Assembly (NCBI RefSeq): GCF_008360935.1
Contig: NZ_SRXO01000032.1
Coordinates: 1-53,980, forward strand
Length of the DNA: 53,980 bases
Origin: Siccirubricoccus phaeus
GTDB taxonomy: Bacteria; Pseudomonadota; Alphaproteobacteria; Acetobacterales; Acetobacteraceae
Reading direction: 5' to 3'
The position numbers and the translations under genes were made by a program. This document shows positions 37,117 to 49,430 of this stretch, in pieces. The notes under the pieces are model-generated. The model saw only the letters and a program-made list of their open reading frames with translations. It had not been told where the DNA came from and made no database searches. Numbering within the stretch: the first letter of the stretch is position 1; each line of letters begins with the position of its first letter.

Positions 37117-38259
37117 ATGAGCTACCGCCCCTATCAGCAGATCCTCCGCCGCAAGTCGCGCCAGATCATGGTCGGCAAGGTGCCGGTCGGCGGCGACGCG
37201 CCGATTACCGTCCAGACCATGACCAACACGCCCACCGAGGATGCCGCGGCGACCATCGCCCAGATCCGCCGGGCGGAGCTGGCCGGCGTCGATATCGTCC
37301 GCGTTTCCTGTCCGACGCCGGAGAGCACCGCGGCGCTGCATGAGATCGTGCGCGAGGTGAATGTCCCGATCGTCGCCGACATCCATTTCCACTACCGCCG
37401 CGCCATCGAGGCGGCGAAGGCCGGCGCCGCCTGCCTGCGCATCAATCCGGGCAATATCGGCAGCGCCGATCGGGTGAAGGAGGTGGTGAAGGCCGCCCGC
37501 GACCATGGCTGCTCCATGCGCATCGGCGTGAATGCCGGCAGCCTGGAGAAGCATCTGCTGGAGAAATACGGCGAGCCGAACCCGGAGGCGCTGGTGGAAA
37601 GCGCCCTGTGGCACGCCGACCACCTGCTGCAGAACGACTTCCACGAATTCAAGATCAGCGTGAAGGCCAGCGACGTGTTCCTGGCCGTTGCCGCCTATCA
37701 GCAGCTCGCCGAGGTGTGCGACCATCCGCTGCATATCGGCATCACCGAGGCGGGCGGGCGGCGGACCGGCACGGTGAAATCCGCGATCGGCCTCGGCAAC
37801 CTGCTCTGGTCCGGCATCGGCGATACGCTGCGCGTCTCGCTGAGCGCGGAGCCGGAGGAGGAGGTGCATGTCGGCTGGGAGATCCTGAAATCCCTCGGCC
37901 TGCGGCACCGGGGGGTGAAGATCATCTCCTGCCCCTCCTGCGCCCGGCAGGGCTTCGACGTCATCAAGACGGTGGCGACGCTGGAGGAGCGGCTGGCGCA
38001 TATCGAGACACCGCTGACGCTGTCCATCATCGGCTGCGTGGTGAACGGCCCGGGCGAGGCGTTGATGACTGATATCGGCCTGACCGGCGGCGGCGCCGGG
38101 CGGCACATGGTCTATGCCGCCGGCAAGACCGACCACACCATCGACGAGGCGGCGATGGTGGACCATCTGGTGGAGCTGGTGGAGAAGAAGGCGGCGCTGA
38201 TCCAGGCCGAGGAGGCCGCCAAGAAGGCGGCGGAGGCGCCGAAGCAGGCGGCGGAGTGA
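37117..38259 (+). CDS. ispG: (E)-4-hydroxy-3-methylbut-2-enyl-diphosphate synthase IspG (GcpE)
   Basis: A 380-residue [4Fe-4S] enzyme of the MEP isoprenoid pathway converting MEcPP to HMBPP. Features are [93 protein letters not shown] (two cluster cysteines) and [20 protein letters not shown] (third Cys). The C-terminus is an Ala/Lys/Glu-rich tail. The ATG at 37117 begins [16 protein letters not shown]. Its stop overlaps a GTG of a small downstream ORF. Confidence 0.97.
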   Translation: MSYRPYQQILRRKSRQIMVGKVPVGGDAPITVQTMTNTPTEDAAATIAQIRRAELAGVDIVRVSCPTPESTAALHEIVREVNVPIVADIHFHYRRAIEAAKAGAACLRINPGNIGSADRVKEVVKAARDHGCSMRIGVNAGSLEKHLLEKYGEPNPEALVESALWHADHLLQNDFHEFKISVKASDVFLAVAAYQQLAEVCDHPLHIGITEAGGRRTGTVKSAIGLGNLLWSGIGDTLRVSLSAEPEEEVHVGWEILKSLGLRHRGVKIISCPSCARQGFDVIKTVATLEERLAHIETPLTLSIIGCVVNGPGEALMTDIGLTGGGAGRHMVYAAGKTDHTIDEAAMVDHLVELVEKKAALIQAEEAAKKAAEAPKQAAE

Positions 38260-38408
38260 ACGGCCTCGGCATCGCCGCGCTGCTGGTCGGAAGGCTGCGG
38301 CCGCCAGGGCCACCGGGCGGCCCGCCAGCCGGGCTGTTGCTGCGGCTGGGGCTGATGTGTGCGCTGCAACTGGCGCTGTTCCTGGCGGTGAGCTGGATGG
38401 CGCGGTAG
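38256..38408 (+). CDS. Possible 50-residue single-span membrane protein
   Basis: A frame starting at a GTG that overlaps the ispG stop (GTGA) reads [20 protein letters not shown] and ends with a hydrophobic helix ([20 protein letters not shown]) plus WMAR. The coupling to ispG and one good transmembrane segment support it, but it is short and close to palindromic repeats. Alternatively it is only a decayed end of an ispG-hisS spacer. Confidence 0.33.
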   Translation: MNGLGIAALLVGRLRPPGPPGGPPAGLLLRLGLMCALQLALFLAVSWMAR

Positions 38409-38411
38409 TGT

Positions 38412-38527
38412 CCTGCCCGCTCCGTTCGCTGATTTCCAGCGAACGGAGCGGGCAAGCAGGCCACTGAAAACAAGAGCTGGTGCCCGAGATCGAAGTCCGC
38501 AGGACTTCGGAATAGGGACACCAGCCT
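38412..38527. repeat. Two-hairpin palindromic element D
   Basis: Hairpin 1 is a perfect 18-bp stem (38414-38431 with 38437-38454, TGCCCGCTCCGTTCGCTG and complement) around a 5-nt loop. Hairpin 2 pairs GCTGGTG (38476-38482) with CACCAGC (38519-38525) and inner GAAGTCC with GGACTTC. It lies between ispG and the vapB gene, followed by a short CCTGGG/CCCAGG stem. Confidence 0.72.
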
Positions 38528-38657
38528 GAAATCGGCCTGGGTGCCCGCCGCGGGTAAGCCCAGGCCATGAATCGCCGGCTCAGCTCAGGAGTGTCCGGAT
38601 CCGTGCTGGTCGGGGCCGGTACGGGCCCAGCCGTTGCATCCGCTAGGCACCGCCTTA

Positions 38658-38687
38658 GGTAATACCAAGGAGCTTGCGGGTATTACC
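38658..38687. promoter_or_regulatory. Putative VapB operator
   Basis: GGTAATACC (38658-38666) and GGTATTACC (38679-38687) are a perfect 9-bp inverted repeat with a 12-bp spacer, directly before vapB. AbrB-type antitoxins commonly bind such palindromes to autorepress. Confidence 0.6.
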
Positions 38688-38690
38688 GCC

Positions 38691-38954
38691 ATGGGCATGC
38701 CCGTCACCATCAAGGGTCAGGTCACTATCCAGAAGCCCATCCGCGACCGGCTGGAGATCACGCCGGGCGAGAGCGCTGTGGAATTCGAGCTCCAGCCCGA
38801 CGGCCAGGTGGTGCTGCGGCGGGCCGAGCCCGATCCGCCCATCGCCGACCGTTTCGTACCCTTCCTGGGCAAGCCGCCTGCCGGCTGGAACGGCATGACG
38901 ACGGAAGAGGTCATGCGCCTCACCCGCGGAGAGGACTGGGGTGACGCTGGTTGA
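38691..38954 (+). CDS. vapB: AbrB/SpoVT-type antitoxin VapB
   Basis: An 87-residue protein whose N-terminus MGMPVTIKGQVTIQKPIRDR followed by LEITPGESAVEFELQPDGQV is a swapped-hairpin AbrB-fold DNA-binding domain. The C-terminal MTTEEVMRLTRGEDWGDAG is the toxin-neutralising tail. The stop codon overlaps the toxin start by 14 bp. AAGGAG is 18 bp before the ATG (unusually far), and an in-frame ATG at 38697 is possible. A perfect palindrome just upstream is the likely operator. It presumably neutralises the downstream PIN toxin, which is broken here. Confidence 0.86.
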   Translation: MGMPVTIKGQVTIQKPIRDRLEITPGESAVEFELQPDGQVVLRRAEPDPPIADRFVPFLGKPPAGWNGMTTEEVMRLTRGEDWGDAG

Positions 38955-39334
38955 CACCAGCCTGCTGATCGATCTGTTCGAGGGTCATCCGCGCTGGGCG
39001 TCCTGGTCGGCCGAGGCACTGTCCCGGGCCGCGGCGACGGGTCCCTTGCTCGTCAACGATGTGGTGTTCGCGGAGCTTTCGGTCGGTTTTGCGCTGTGCG
39101 AGGCCTGCGAGGCGTTCCTGGCTTGGGATCGAGCATGCGCAGATGCCCCGGCCTGCCCTTTTCCTCGCCGGCCGGGCCTTCCGGGAGTACCGCCGCCGGG
39201 GCGGCAGCCGCACCGGCGTGCTGCCGGATTTCTTCATCGGCGCCCACGCGGCCGTCGCCGGCCTGCCCCTCCTGACCCGCGCCCCGCGCCGCTACCGCGC
39301 CTATTTCCCGGACCTCGCCCTGATCGCCCCCTGA
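38941..39334 (+). pseudogene. vapC: VapC PIN-domain toxin, frameshifted
   Basis: The frame from the GTG at 38941 reads TLVDTSLLIDLFEGHPRWAS and NDVVFAELSVGFALCEACEA, giving the first catalytic Asp (D of VDT) and Glu (AEL). Near 39115-39125 the homology jumps to the +1 frame: MPRPALFLAGRAFREYRRRG, TGVLPDFFIGAHAAVAGLPL (second catalytic Asp) and RYRAYFPDLALIAP with a stop at 39334. A single-base insertion or two-base deletion explains this. Without correction the first frame runs on to about 39432 with unrelated Pro/Arg-rich sequence. The toxin ribonuclease should therefore be inactive unless the frameshift is programmed or a sequencing error. Confidence 0.8.
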
Positions 39335-39386
39335 GGACCGGCCCCGGCCCTTGCCGGGCGCCCATCCGCCGGAGTAACGCCACCCC

Positions 39387-40727
39387 ATGGCCCAAGCCCC
39401 GCTCCAGCCCGCCCGCGGCACCCATGACCTGATCGGCGAGGAATATCGCCGCCACCTCCACGTCATCGAGACGGCACGGCGGGTGGCGACCCTCTACGGC
39501 TTCGAGGAATGGGCCACCCCGATCTTCGAGGACACCCGCGTCTTCGCCCGTGGCCTGGGCGACACCTCGGACGTCGTCTCCAAGGAGATGTATTCCTTCG
39601 AGGATCGCGGCGGGGAGAGCATCACCCTGCGGCCGGAGAACACCGCCGGCGTCTGCCGGGCGCTGGTCTCCAACGGCCTGACGCAAGCCAACCTGCCCCG
39701 CAAGGTCTTCTATGCCGGGCCGATGTTCCGCTACGAGCGGCCGCAGAAGGGCCGCTACCGGCAATTCCACCAGATCGGCATCGAGGTGCTGGGCGCCGCC
39801 GAGCCGCTGGCGGATGCCGAGGTGATCGCCTGCGGCTGGCACATCCAGCAGGAACTCGGCATCGACGAGGGCACGGTGCTGGAGATCAACACCCTGGGCG
39901 ACGCCGCCAGCCGGGACGCCTACCGCGCCGCGCTGATCGCCTATTTCACCGCCCACAAGGACCAGCTTTCCGAGGACAGCCAGGCGCGGCTGGAGAAGAA
40001 CCCGCTGCGGATCGTGGACAGCAAGGACCCCCGCGACAAGGCGCTGGTCGCCGAGGCGCCCACGATCCACGACCACCTGACGCCGGAGGCGGCGGAATTC
40101 TACGCCGCGGTCAAATCCTACCTGACCATCTTCGGCGTGCCCTTCCGGGAGAATCCGCGGATCGTCCGGGGGCTCGACTACTACAGCCACACCGCCTTCG
40201 AATTCGTCACGGACCGGCTCGGCGCCCAGGGCACGGTCATGGGCGGCGGCCGCTACAACGGCCTCGTCGAGGAGATGGGCGGCCCGCCCACCCCTTCGGT
40301 CGGCTGGGCGGCCGGCGTCGAACGCCTCTCCCTGCTGCTGGAGGCGGCCGAGCTGACGCCGGAGGCGCCACGCCCCGTCGCCATCATCCCGGCCGGCGGC
40401 GATACCTCGGAAGCCGCGGCGCTTTCCGTGCTGCAGGCGTTGCGAGAGCGGGGGGTGGTCGCGGAGATCGCCTACAAGGGCAACATGAAGCGGCGGATGG
40501 AACGCGCCAACCGCGTCAAGGCCGGCGCCGCCGTCATCCTGGGCGAGGCGGAGATCGCCGCCGGCACCGCCACAATCCGCAACCTCGATGCCGGGACGCA
40601 GGAGACGGTGCCGCTGGAGGAGCTCATCCGCGCCCTGGCCGAGACCGGCACCAGCGAAAGCGCCATGCAGGCGCTGATGGCGGAGATGCTGGAGGCCGAG
40701 GAGGATGAGGGAGACGAGGAGAGGTGA
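39387..40727 (+). CDS. hisS: Histidyl-tRNA synthetase
   Basis: A 446-residue class II synthetase that charges tRNA-His. Motifs: [20 protein letters not shown] near the N-terminus, [15 protein letters not shown], motif 2 [20 protein letters not shown], the histidine-binding [14 protein letters not shown], motif 3 [20 protein letters not shown] followed by GWAAGVERL, and a C-terminal anticodon-binding domain. GTGA overlap with prfA follows. In most relatives hisS directly follows ispG; here a vapBC locus and palindromes intervene. Confidence 0.97.
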   Translation: MAQAPLQPARGTHDLIGEEYRRHLHVIETARRVATLYGFEEWATPIFEDTRVFARGLGDTSDVVSKEMYSFEDRGGESITLRPENTAGVCRALVSNGLTQANLPRKVFYAGPMFRYERPQKGRYRQFHQIGIEVLGAAEPLADAEVIACGWHIQQELGIDEGTVLEINTLGDAASRDAYRAALIAYFTAHKDQLSEDSQARLEKNPLRIVDSKDPRDKALVAEAPTIHDHLTPEAAEFYAAVKSYLTIFGVPFRENPRIVRGLDYYSHTAFEFVTDRLGAQGTVMGGGRYNGLVEEMGGPPTPSVGWAAGVERLSLLLEAAELTPEAPRPVAIIPAGGDTSEAAALSVLQALRERGVVAEIAYKGNMKRRMERANRVKAGAAVILGEAEIAAGTATIRNLDAGTQETVPLEELIRALAETGTSESAMQALMAEMLEAEEDEGDEER

Positions 40728-41779
40728 GCCTCGTCGAGAAGCTCGACCGGGTGCTGACCCGGGCGGAGGAGCTGAAGCATCTTCTGGCGACGGCGGAGGG
40801 CGGGCAGTTCGGTGCGCTCTCGAAGGAGCTGTCGGAGCTGGAGCCGCTGGTCGAGAAGGTGGAGGCGCTGCGCGCCGCGGAACGCGCCCGGGACGAGGCC
40901 GAGGCGATGCTGGCCGACCCGGAGCTGCGCGAGCTGGCCGAGGCCGAATACCTGGCGCAGAAGGAGGCGGTGCCGGCGCTGGAGCGTGAGGTGCGCCTCA
41001 TGCTGCTGCCGAAGGACAGCGCCGATGAGCGCAGCGCCATCCTGGAAATCCGCCCCGCCGCCGGCGGCGACGAGGCCGCACTCTTCGCCGCCGAGCTGTT
41101 CCGCGCCTATCAGCGCTATGCCGAAAGCCGCCGCTGGCGCTTCGAGGTGCTGGACTATGACGAGAGCGACCTCGGCGGGGTGAAGGGCGCCGTCGCCGAG
41201 ATCGCCGGCAAGGGCGTCTTCGCCCGGCTGAAATACGAAAGCGGCGTGCACCGCGTGCAGCGCGTGCCGGCGACGGAAACCCAGGGCCGGATCCACACCT
41301 CCACCATCACCGTCGCGGTGCTGCCGGAGGCGGAGGAGGTGGATGTGCAGATCAACGAGAGCGATCTGCGCATCGACACCTACCGCGCCAGCGGCGCCGG
41401 CGGCCAGCATGTGAACAAGACGGACAGCGCCGTCCGCATCACCCACCTGCCGACCGGCGTGGTGGTGGCGATGCAGGAGGAGAAGAGCCAGCACAAGAAC
41501 CGCGCCAAGGCGATGAAGGTGCTGCGCGCCAGGCTGTTCGAGGCGGAGCGTGGCCGTCTGCACGGCGCTCGCGCGGCGGACCGCAAGAGCCAGGTCGGCA
41601 CCGGCGACCGCAGCGAGCGCATCCGCACCTATAATTTCCCGCAGGGGCGGGTGACCGATCACCGCATCGGCCTGACCCTGCACAAGATCGACCGCGTGAT
41701 GCTGGGCGAATTCGACGAGATCATCGACGCCCTGACCGCGGAGGACGAGGCGGCCCGCCTGGCGGCCGAGGGCGAGTGA
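40724..41779 (+). CDS. prfA: Peptide chain release factor 1
   Basis: A 351-residue RF1 that terminates translation at UAA/UAG. The GTG start overlaps the hisS stop. It has a coiled N-terminal domain, the stop-codon recognition region with [20 protein letters not shown] (the PxT tripeptide reads PAT, as in RF1), and the catalytic [20 protein letters not shown] with the universally conserved GGQ. The stop overlaps the prmC start (GTGA), and PrmC methylates the GGQ glutamine, so the coupling is functional. Confidence 0.97.
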   Translation: MSLVEKLDRVLTRAEELKHLLATAEGGQFGALSKELSELEPLVEKVEALRAAERARDEAEAMLADPELRELAEAEYLAQKEAVPALEREVRLMLLPKDSADERSAILEIRPAAGGDEAALFAAELFRAYQRYAESRRWRFEVLDYDESDLGGVKGAVAEIAGKGVFARLKYESGVHRVQRVPATETQGRIHTSTITVAVLPEAEEVDVQINESDLRIDTYRASGAGGQHVNKTDSAVRITHLPTGVVVAMQEEKSQHKNRAKAMKVLRARLFEAERGRLHGARAADRKSQVGTGDRSERIRTYNFPQGRVTDHRIGLTLHKIDRVMLGEFDEIIDALTAEDEAARLAAEGE

Positions 41780-42651
41780 GCGACCGGCAGCCCGCCTGCG
41801 CTGACCCGGAAGGCACCATCGGCTTCTTCCTCTGCCGCGCCGGCCAGCATCTCCGCGCCGCCGCCATCGAAGCGCCGCGGCTGGAGGCCCGCCTGCTCCT
41901 CGCCCATGCCATGGACTGCCGGCAGGAGGACCTGCTGCGGGACCCGCGCGCCGTGGTGCCGCCCGCGGCCGCCTCCCGATTCGCCGACATGCTCCGCCGC
42001 CGCCTGGACCACGCGCCGATCGCGCATCTGCTCGGCGTGCAGGAATTCTGGTCGCTGCCCTTCCGGGTCTCCCCCGCCACCCTCATCCCCCGCGCCGATT
42101 CGGAGGCGCTGATCGAGGCGGCGCTGGCCGCCTTCCCGGACCGCGGCCGGGTGCGGCGCGTGCTGGATCTCGGCACCGGCACGGGCTGCCTGCTGCTGGC
42201 GGCGCTGACGGAATTCCCCGAGGCCACCGGACTCGGCATCGACCGCGTGCCCGCGGCGGCCGCGCTGGCGCGGGAGAATGCCCGGGCGCTCGGCCTTGGC
42301 CACCGCGCCGCCTTCCTCGCCGGCGACTGGGCGGCGCCCATCCAGGCCCGTTTCGACCTCATCCTCTCCAACCCGCCCTACATCGAATCGGGCGACATCC
42401 CCCGGCTGATGCCGGAGGTGGCGGCGCATGAACCGGCTTCCGCCCTGGATGGCGGGGCGGATGGCCTCGGCGCCTACCGGGCCCTGGTGGCGGCGCTGCC
42501 CCGCCTCCTCGCCCCGGGCGGGGAGGCGGTGCTGGAACTCGGCGCCGGCCAGCGCCCGGCGGTGGAGGCGCTGGCCCGCACCGCCGGCCTTGCATCGCGA
42601 GGCTGCCATCCCGATCTGGGCGGCATCGAACGTGCCCTCCGCCTCGGGTGA
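41776..42651 (+). CDS. prmC: Release-factor glutamine methyltransferase PrmC (HemK)
   Basis: A 291-residue enzyme that N5-methylates the GGQ glutamine of release factors. An N-terminal helical domain ([37 protein letters not shown]) precedes the SAM domain ([20 protein letters not shown]) and the active site [20 protein letters not shown] (NPPY). The GTG start overlaps the prfA stop. The C-terminal [20 protein letters not shown] is as usual. Confidence 0.95.
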   Translation: MSDRQPACADPEGTIGFFLCRAGQHLRAAAIEAPRLEARLLLAHAMDCRQEDLLRDPRAVVPPAAASRFADMLRRRLDHAPIAHLLGVQEFWSLPFRVSPATLIPRADSEALIEAALAAFPDRGRVRRVLDLGTGTGCLLLAALTEFPEATGLGIDRVPAAAALARENARALGLGHRAAFLAGDWAAPIQARFDLILSNPPYIESGDIPRLMPEVAAHEPASALDGGADGLGAYRALVAALPRLLAPGGEAVLELGAGQRPAVEALARTAGLASRGCHPDLGGIERALRLG

Positions 42652-42905
42652 CCGCCTGCCGGAAAAAACCGTTTGGCGTGCTGCGGCGCAGCTTGTAGGG
42701 TGCGTTCGGCCCTCGCGGGGCGGTCGGGCACGGCCCGCCGCCGGGACGCAAGGGCCTCGCCCATGGCCGGAACAGCTTGCCGCGGCAGAGCGCGGGGCAC
42801 CGATGGCCCAGGGCCTTGGATGACATTGATCGCCACTGCCGGACTACGCCGGAACCCTCCGGCCTGTCCGGGGCGGCTAGCTGCGAGACGGCAGACAGAA
42901 CAGCG

Positions 42906-43385
42906 ATGAACATGAAACGCATGCGCGGCCGCAACCACCGGCATGGTGGCGGCGGGGGGGGTGGCGGCGGCGGCCAGTTCCGGAATGCCGGGGGCGGCGG
43001 CGGCGGCCATCAGCCGATGAACCGCAACCATGTCTTCGACTCCAACGGGCCGGACATGCGGCTGCGGGGCACGGCGCAGCAACTCTTCGAGAAATACCTC
43101 CAGCTCGGCCGCGATGCGACCGGCTCCGGCGACCGGGTGATGGCGGAGGGGTATTTCCAGCATGCGGAGCACTATTTCCGCATCCTCAACGCCATGAACC
43201 AGGCGCAGCAGCAGCGGGAAGGCGGGCAGGGCCAGCATCGCCGCTACCAGCCGGGCCCGGACCAGGCCGGCGAGGGCGGGGAGGCCGGCGACCAGCCCGA
43301 GCTGAACGGCCATGTGAACGGCCATGCGATGGAGGCGGAGGCCGAGGCCGATGCCCTGCAGCCGGAGCCGCGCGAGCCGGCGTGA
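42906..43385 (+). CDS. DUF4167-domain protein
   Basis: A 159-residue basic/glycine-rich protein: an N-terminal MNMKRMRGRNHRHGGGGGGG stretch followed by the DUF4167 core (MNRNHVFDSNGPDMRLRGTA, QQLFEKYLQLGRDATGSGDR, VMAEGYFQHAEHYFRILNAM) and a Glu/Ala/Gly tail. It has the normal position after prmC in alphaproteobacteria. It probably binds nucleic acid, judging from the Arg/Gly-rich end; the biochemical role is not established. A promoter-like TTGGCG-17-TAGGGT lies at 42673-42701. The 42652-42905 gap shows nothing else. Confidence 0.88.
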   Translation: MNMKRMRGRNHRHGGGGGGGGGGQFRNAGGGGGGHQPMNRNHVFDSNGPDMRLRGTAQQLFEKYLQLGRDATGSGDRVMAEGYFQHAEHYFRILNAMNQAQQQREGGQGQHRRYQPGPDQAGEGGEAGDQPELNGHVNGHAMEAEAEADALQPEPREPA

Positions 43386-43563
43386 TTTTCTCCGCGAGGT
43401 CGCTATGCGCCCCCGCGGGCCCTGCTTCCCCATCAAGCCGCCGGCTCCATCGGGACCTTGGACGAGCCGCTTTCTTCCCGGGCCGCGTACAGCCCGCCGC
43501 GGCAGGATGACGGGCATCGCTTCCGATGCCCGCCCATGGCCCGGCATTTGTGCCGCCATCCAT

Positions 43564-43592
43564 TTGACATCCTCGGGTCCCAGGCGCAGGCT
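43564..43592 (+). promoter_or_regulatory. Putative thiC promoter
   Basis: TTGACA (43564-43569) and CAGGCT (43587-43592) are separated by exactly 17 bp, and the riboswitch helix P1 begins 5 bp later, so the transcript would start at the aptamer. The -35 is perfect, the -10 weak. Confidence 0.55.
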
Positions 43593-43596
43593 TTCC

Positions 43597-45595
<1,999 letters not shown>

Positions 45596-45600
45596 GCCCC

Positions 45601-45680
45601 CACCCCGCCCTCCCCGCAAGCGGGGGGAGGGAGAGTGCGCCCCCTCCCCCGCTTGCGGGGGAGGGCCGGGGTGGGGGGTT
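45601..45680. repeat. Palindromic C/G-rich repeats between convergent genes
   Basis: CCCTCCCC-GCAAGC-GGGGGGAGGG and CCCTCCCCCGCTTGCGGGGG-AGGG are two adjoining hairpins in opposite orientation, between thiC and the convergent MOSC gene. They could act as a bidirectional terminator. The same CTCCCCCGCTTGCGGGGG occurs at about 23698. Confidence 0.6.
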
Positions 45681-45699
45681 TTCCCGCCTCCCCACCCCC

Positions 45700-46470
45700 C
45701 TACCGCAACAGCTCCCCGTCCAGCGGCTCCAGCGCATCCCCCACCGCGATGCGGCCGCCCTCGATCACCTCGGCATAGACCCCCAGATCCGCATGGCCGA
45801 AATGCTGCCGCAGCCATTGCGGCGGCTTGGCGTCCCGCTCGGCGGTGTCCGGATTCACTTCCGTCGCCGGGCAGCGGATGATGCGCTTGAACACCCGCAG
45901 CCGCGCGGCGCCGAGCTGGATCTCCTGCCCCACCCAGTCGAACTCCGCCCAGGGCGCGCCGCCCGAGACATAGACATTGGCCCGGAAGCGCAGCGGATCC
46001 AGCTTCATCCCCACCGCCTTCTCCAGCGCCGCCAGGCTGGCCAGGCCGATGATGGAGACGCATTTCGTCGCCACATCGGTGAAGTGGTGCCCGGGCGATT
46101 CGACGAAGCGCGGCACCCCTCGCGCCTCCTCCCCCAGGAAGGCGGTGAGGAAGGCGGCGATCTCGGCGCGCCCCGCCTCGCTCCGCGTATCTCCCAGCAG
46201 CGGCGGGCCCTCCGGCGGGCGGATGGCCAGCACCCCGGTCTTCGGGTCGAAGGCGGAATGCAGCATCGCCAGCCTGGCATTCGCCATCAGGCAGCCGAAA
46301 TGCCGCTTCTGCAGCCAGGCGGGGGCGGCGGGGTCGAAGGGCGCGTCGCCCTGGGCCAGGGCGAAGCGGCGATCATGCGGCAGGCACTGGCCTTCCGCCA
46401 GCATCACCTCCTCCAGCGCCTCCGCCGTCAGGCCCTTCACCGGGTAGCGATAGATCTGCTCGACGCGCAT
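45700..46470 (-). CDS. MOSC-domain protein (MOSC_N plus MOSC)
   Basis: A 256-residue protein with an N-terminal beta-barrel MOSC_N (MRVEQIYRYPVKGLTAEALE, MLAEGQCLPHDRRFALAQGD) and a MOSC domain (ATKCVSIIGLASLAALEKAV, DPLRFRANVYVSGGAPWAEF, FKRIIRCPATEVNPDTAERD with the conserved Cys in RCPATEVN, DLGVYAEVIEGGRIAVGD). Related proteins bind molybdenum cofactor, for example mARC and the YcbX hydroxylamine reductases. AAAGGAAAA precedes the ATG at 46470. It is convergent with thiC and divergent from clpB. Confidence 0.88.
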   Translation of the reverse strand: MRVEQIYRYPVKGLTAEALEEVMLAEGQCLPHDRRFALAQGDAPFDPAAPAWLQKRHFGCLMANARLAMLHSAFDPKTGVLAIRPPEGPPLLGDTRSEAGRAEIAAFLTAFLGEEARGVPRFVESPGHHFTDVATKCVSIIGLASLAALEKAVGMKLDPLRFRANVYVSGGAPWAEFDWVGQEIQLGAARLRVFKRIIRCPATEVNPDTAERDAKPPQWLRQHFGHADLGVYAEVIEGGRIAVGDALEPLDGELLR

Positions 46471-46493
46471 CGGAACATTTTCCTTTCCCGGCC

Positions 46494-46523
46494 CTTGACC
46501 CAGCCCAAGGCGGAATACCACAT
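46494..46523 (+). promoter_or_regulatory. Putative heat-shock promoter of clpB
   Basis: CTTGACC (46494-46500) with CCACAT (46518-46523) at 17 bp resembles the alphaproteobacterial sigma-32 type (CTTGAA / CCCCAT-like). It lies about 137 bp before clpB, a normal heat-shock gene. Confidence 0.4.
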
Positions 46524-46659
46524 CCGGGACGAACTTGGTCCCTGCCGCTGCCTATGAAGGGGTGGTGGGAACCGGTCGCCAACAAGTTGGCGGGGCGGAG
46601 GGCCTCGGGCGCGGCGGCGCCGGCGGTCCTCCCTCCCGCGGACGGGGGACAAAGCGAGC

Positions 46660-49248
<2,589 letters not shown>

Positions 49249-49430
49249 GGGAGGGCTCTGCCCTCCCTCTCACGTTGGACGCAGTGCGTCCAACCCCACC
49301 CGCAAAGGGCCGAAGGGCCCTTTGAACCCTTGAGTTTTGCGTCTCGACCGACGGGTCCAAGACTCATGGTTTCCAAAGGCCTTTCGGCCTTTGGCGGGTG
49401 GAGCTCGAGGAGGGCAGAGCCCTCCTCGAC
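49249..49430. repeat. Inverted pair of hairpin repeats at the clpB / SurE-fusion junction
   Basis: Left half: GGAGGGCTCTGCCCTCC, GTTGGACGCAGTGCGTCCAAC and CAAAGGGCCGAAGGGCCCTTTG hairpins. Right half: CCAAAGGCCTTTCGGCCTTTGG and CGAGGAGGGCAGAGCCCTCCTCG, in reversed order. The halves are diverged inverted copies between convergent genes and probably act in both transcripts, for example as a bidirectional terminator. Confidence 0.65.

Noticed and set aside
39110-39130. Programmed frameshift in vapC
   Set aside because: No slippery heptamer or downstream structure is evident; a plain indel is simpler.
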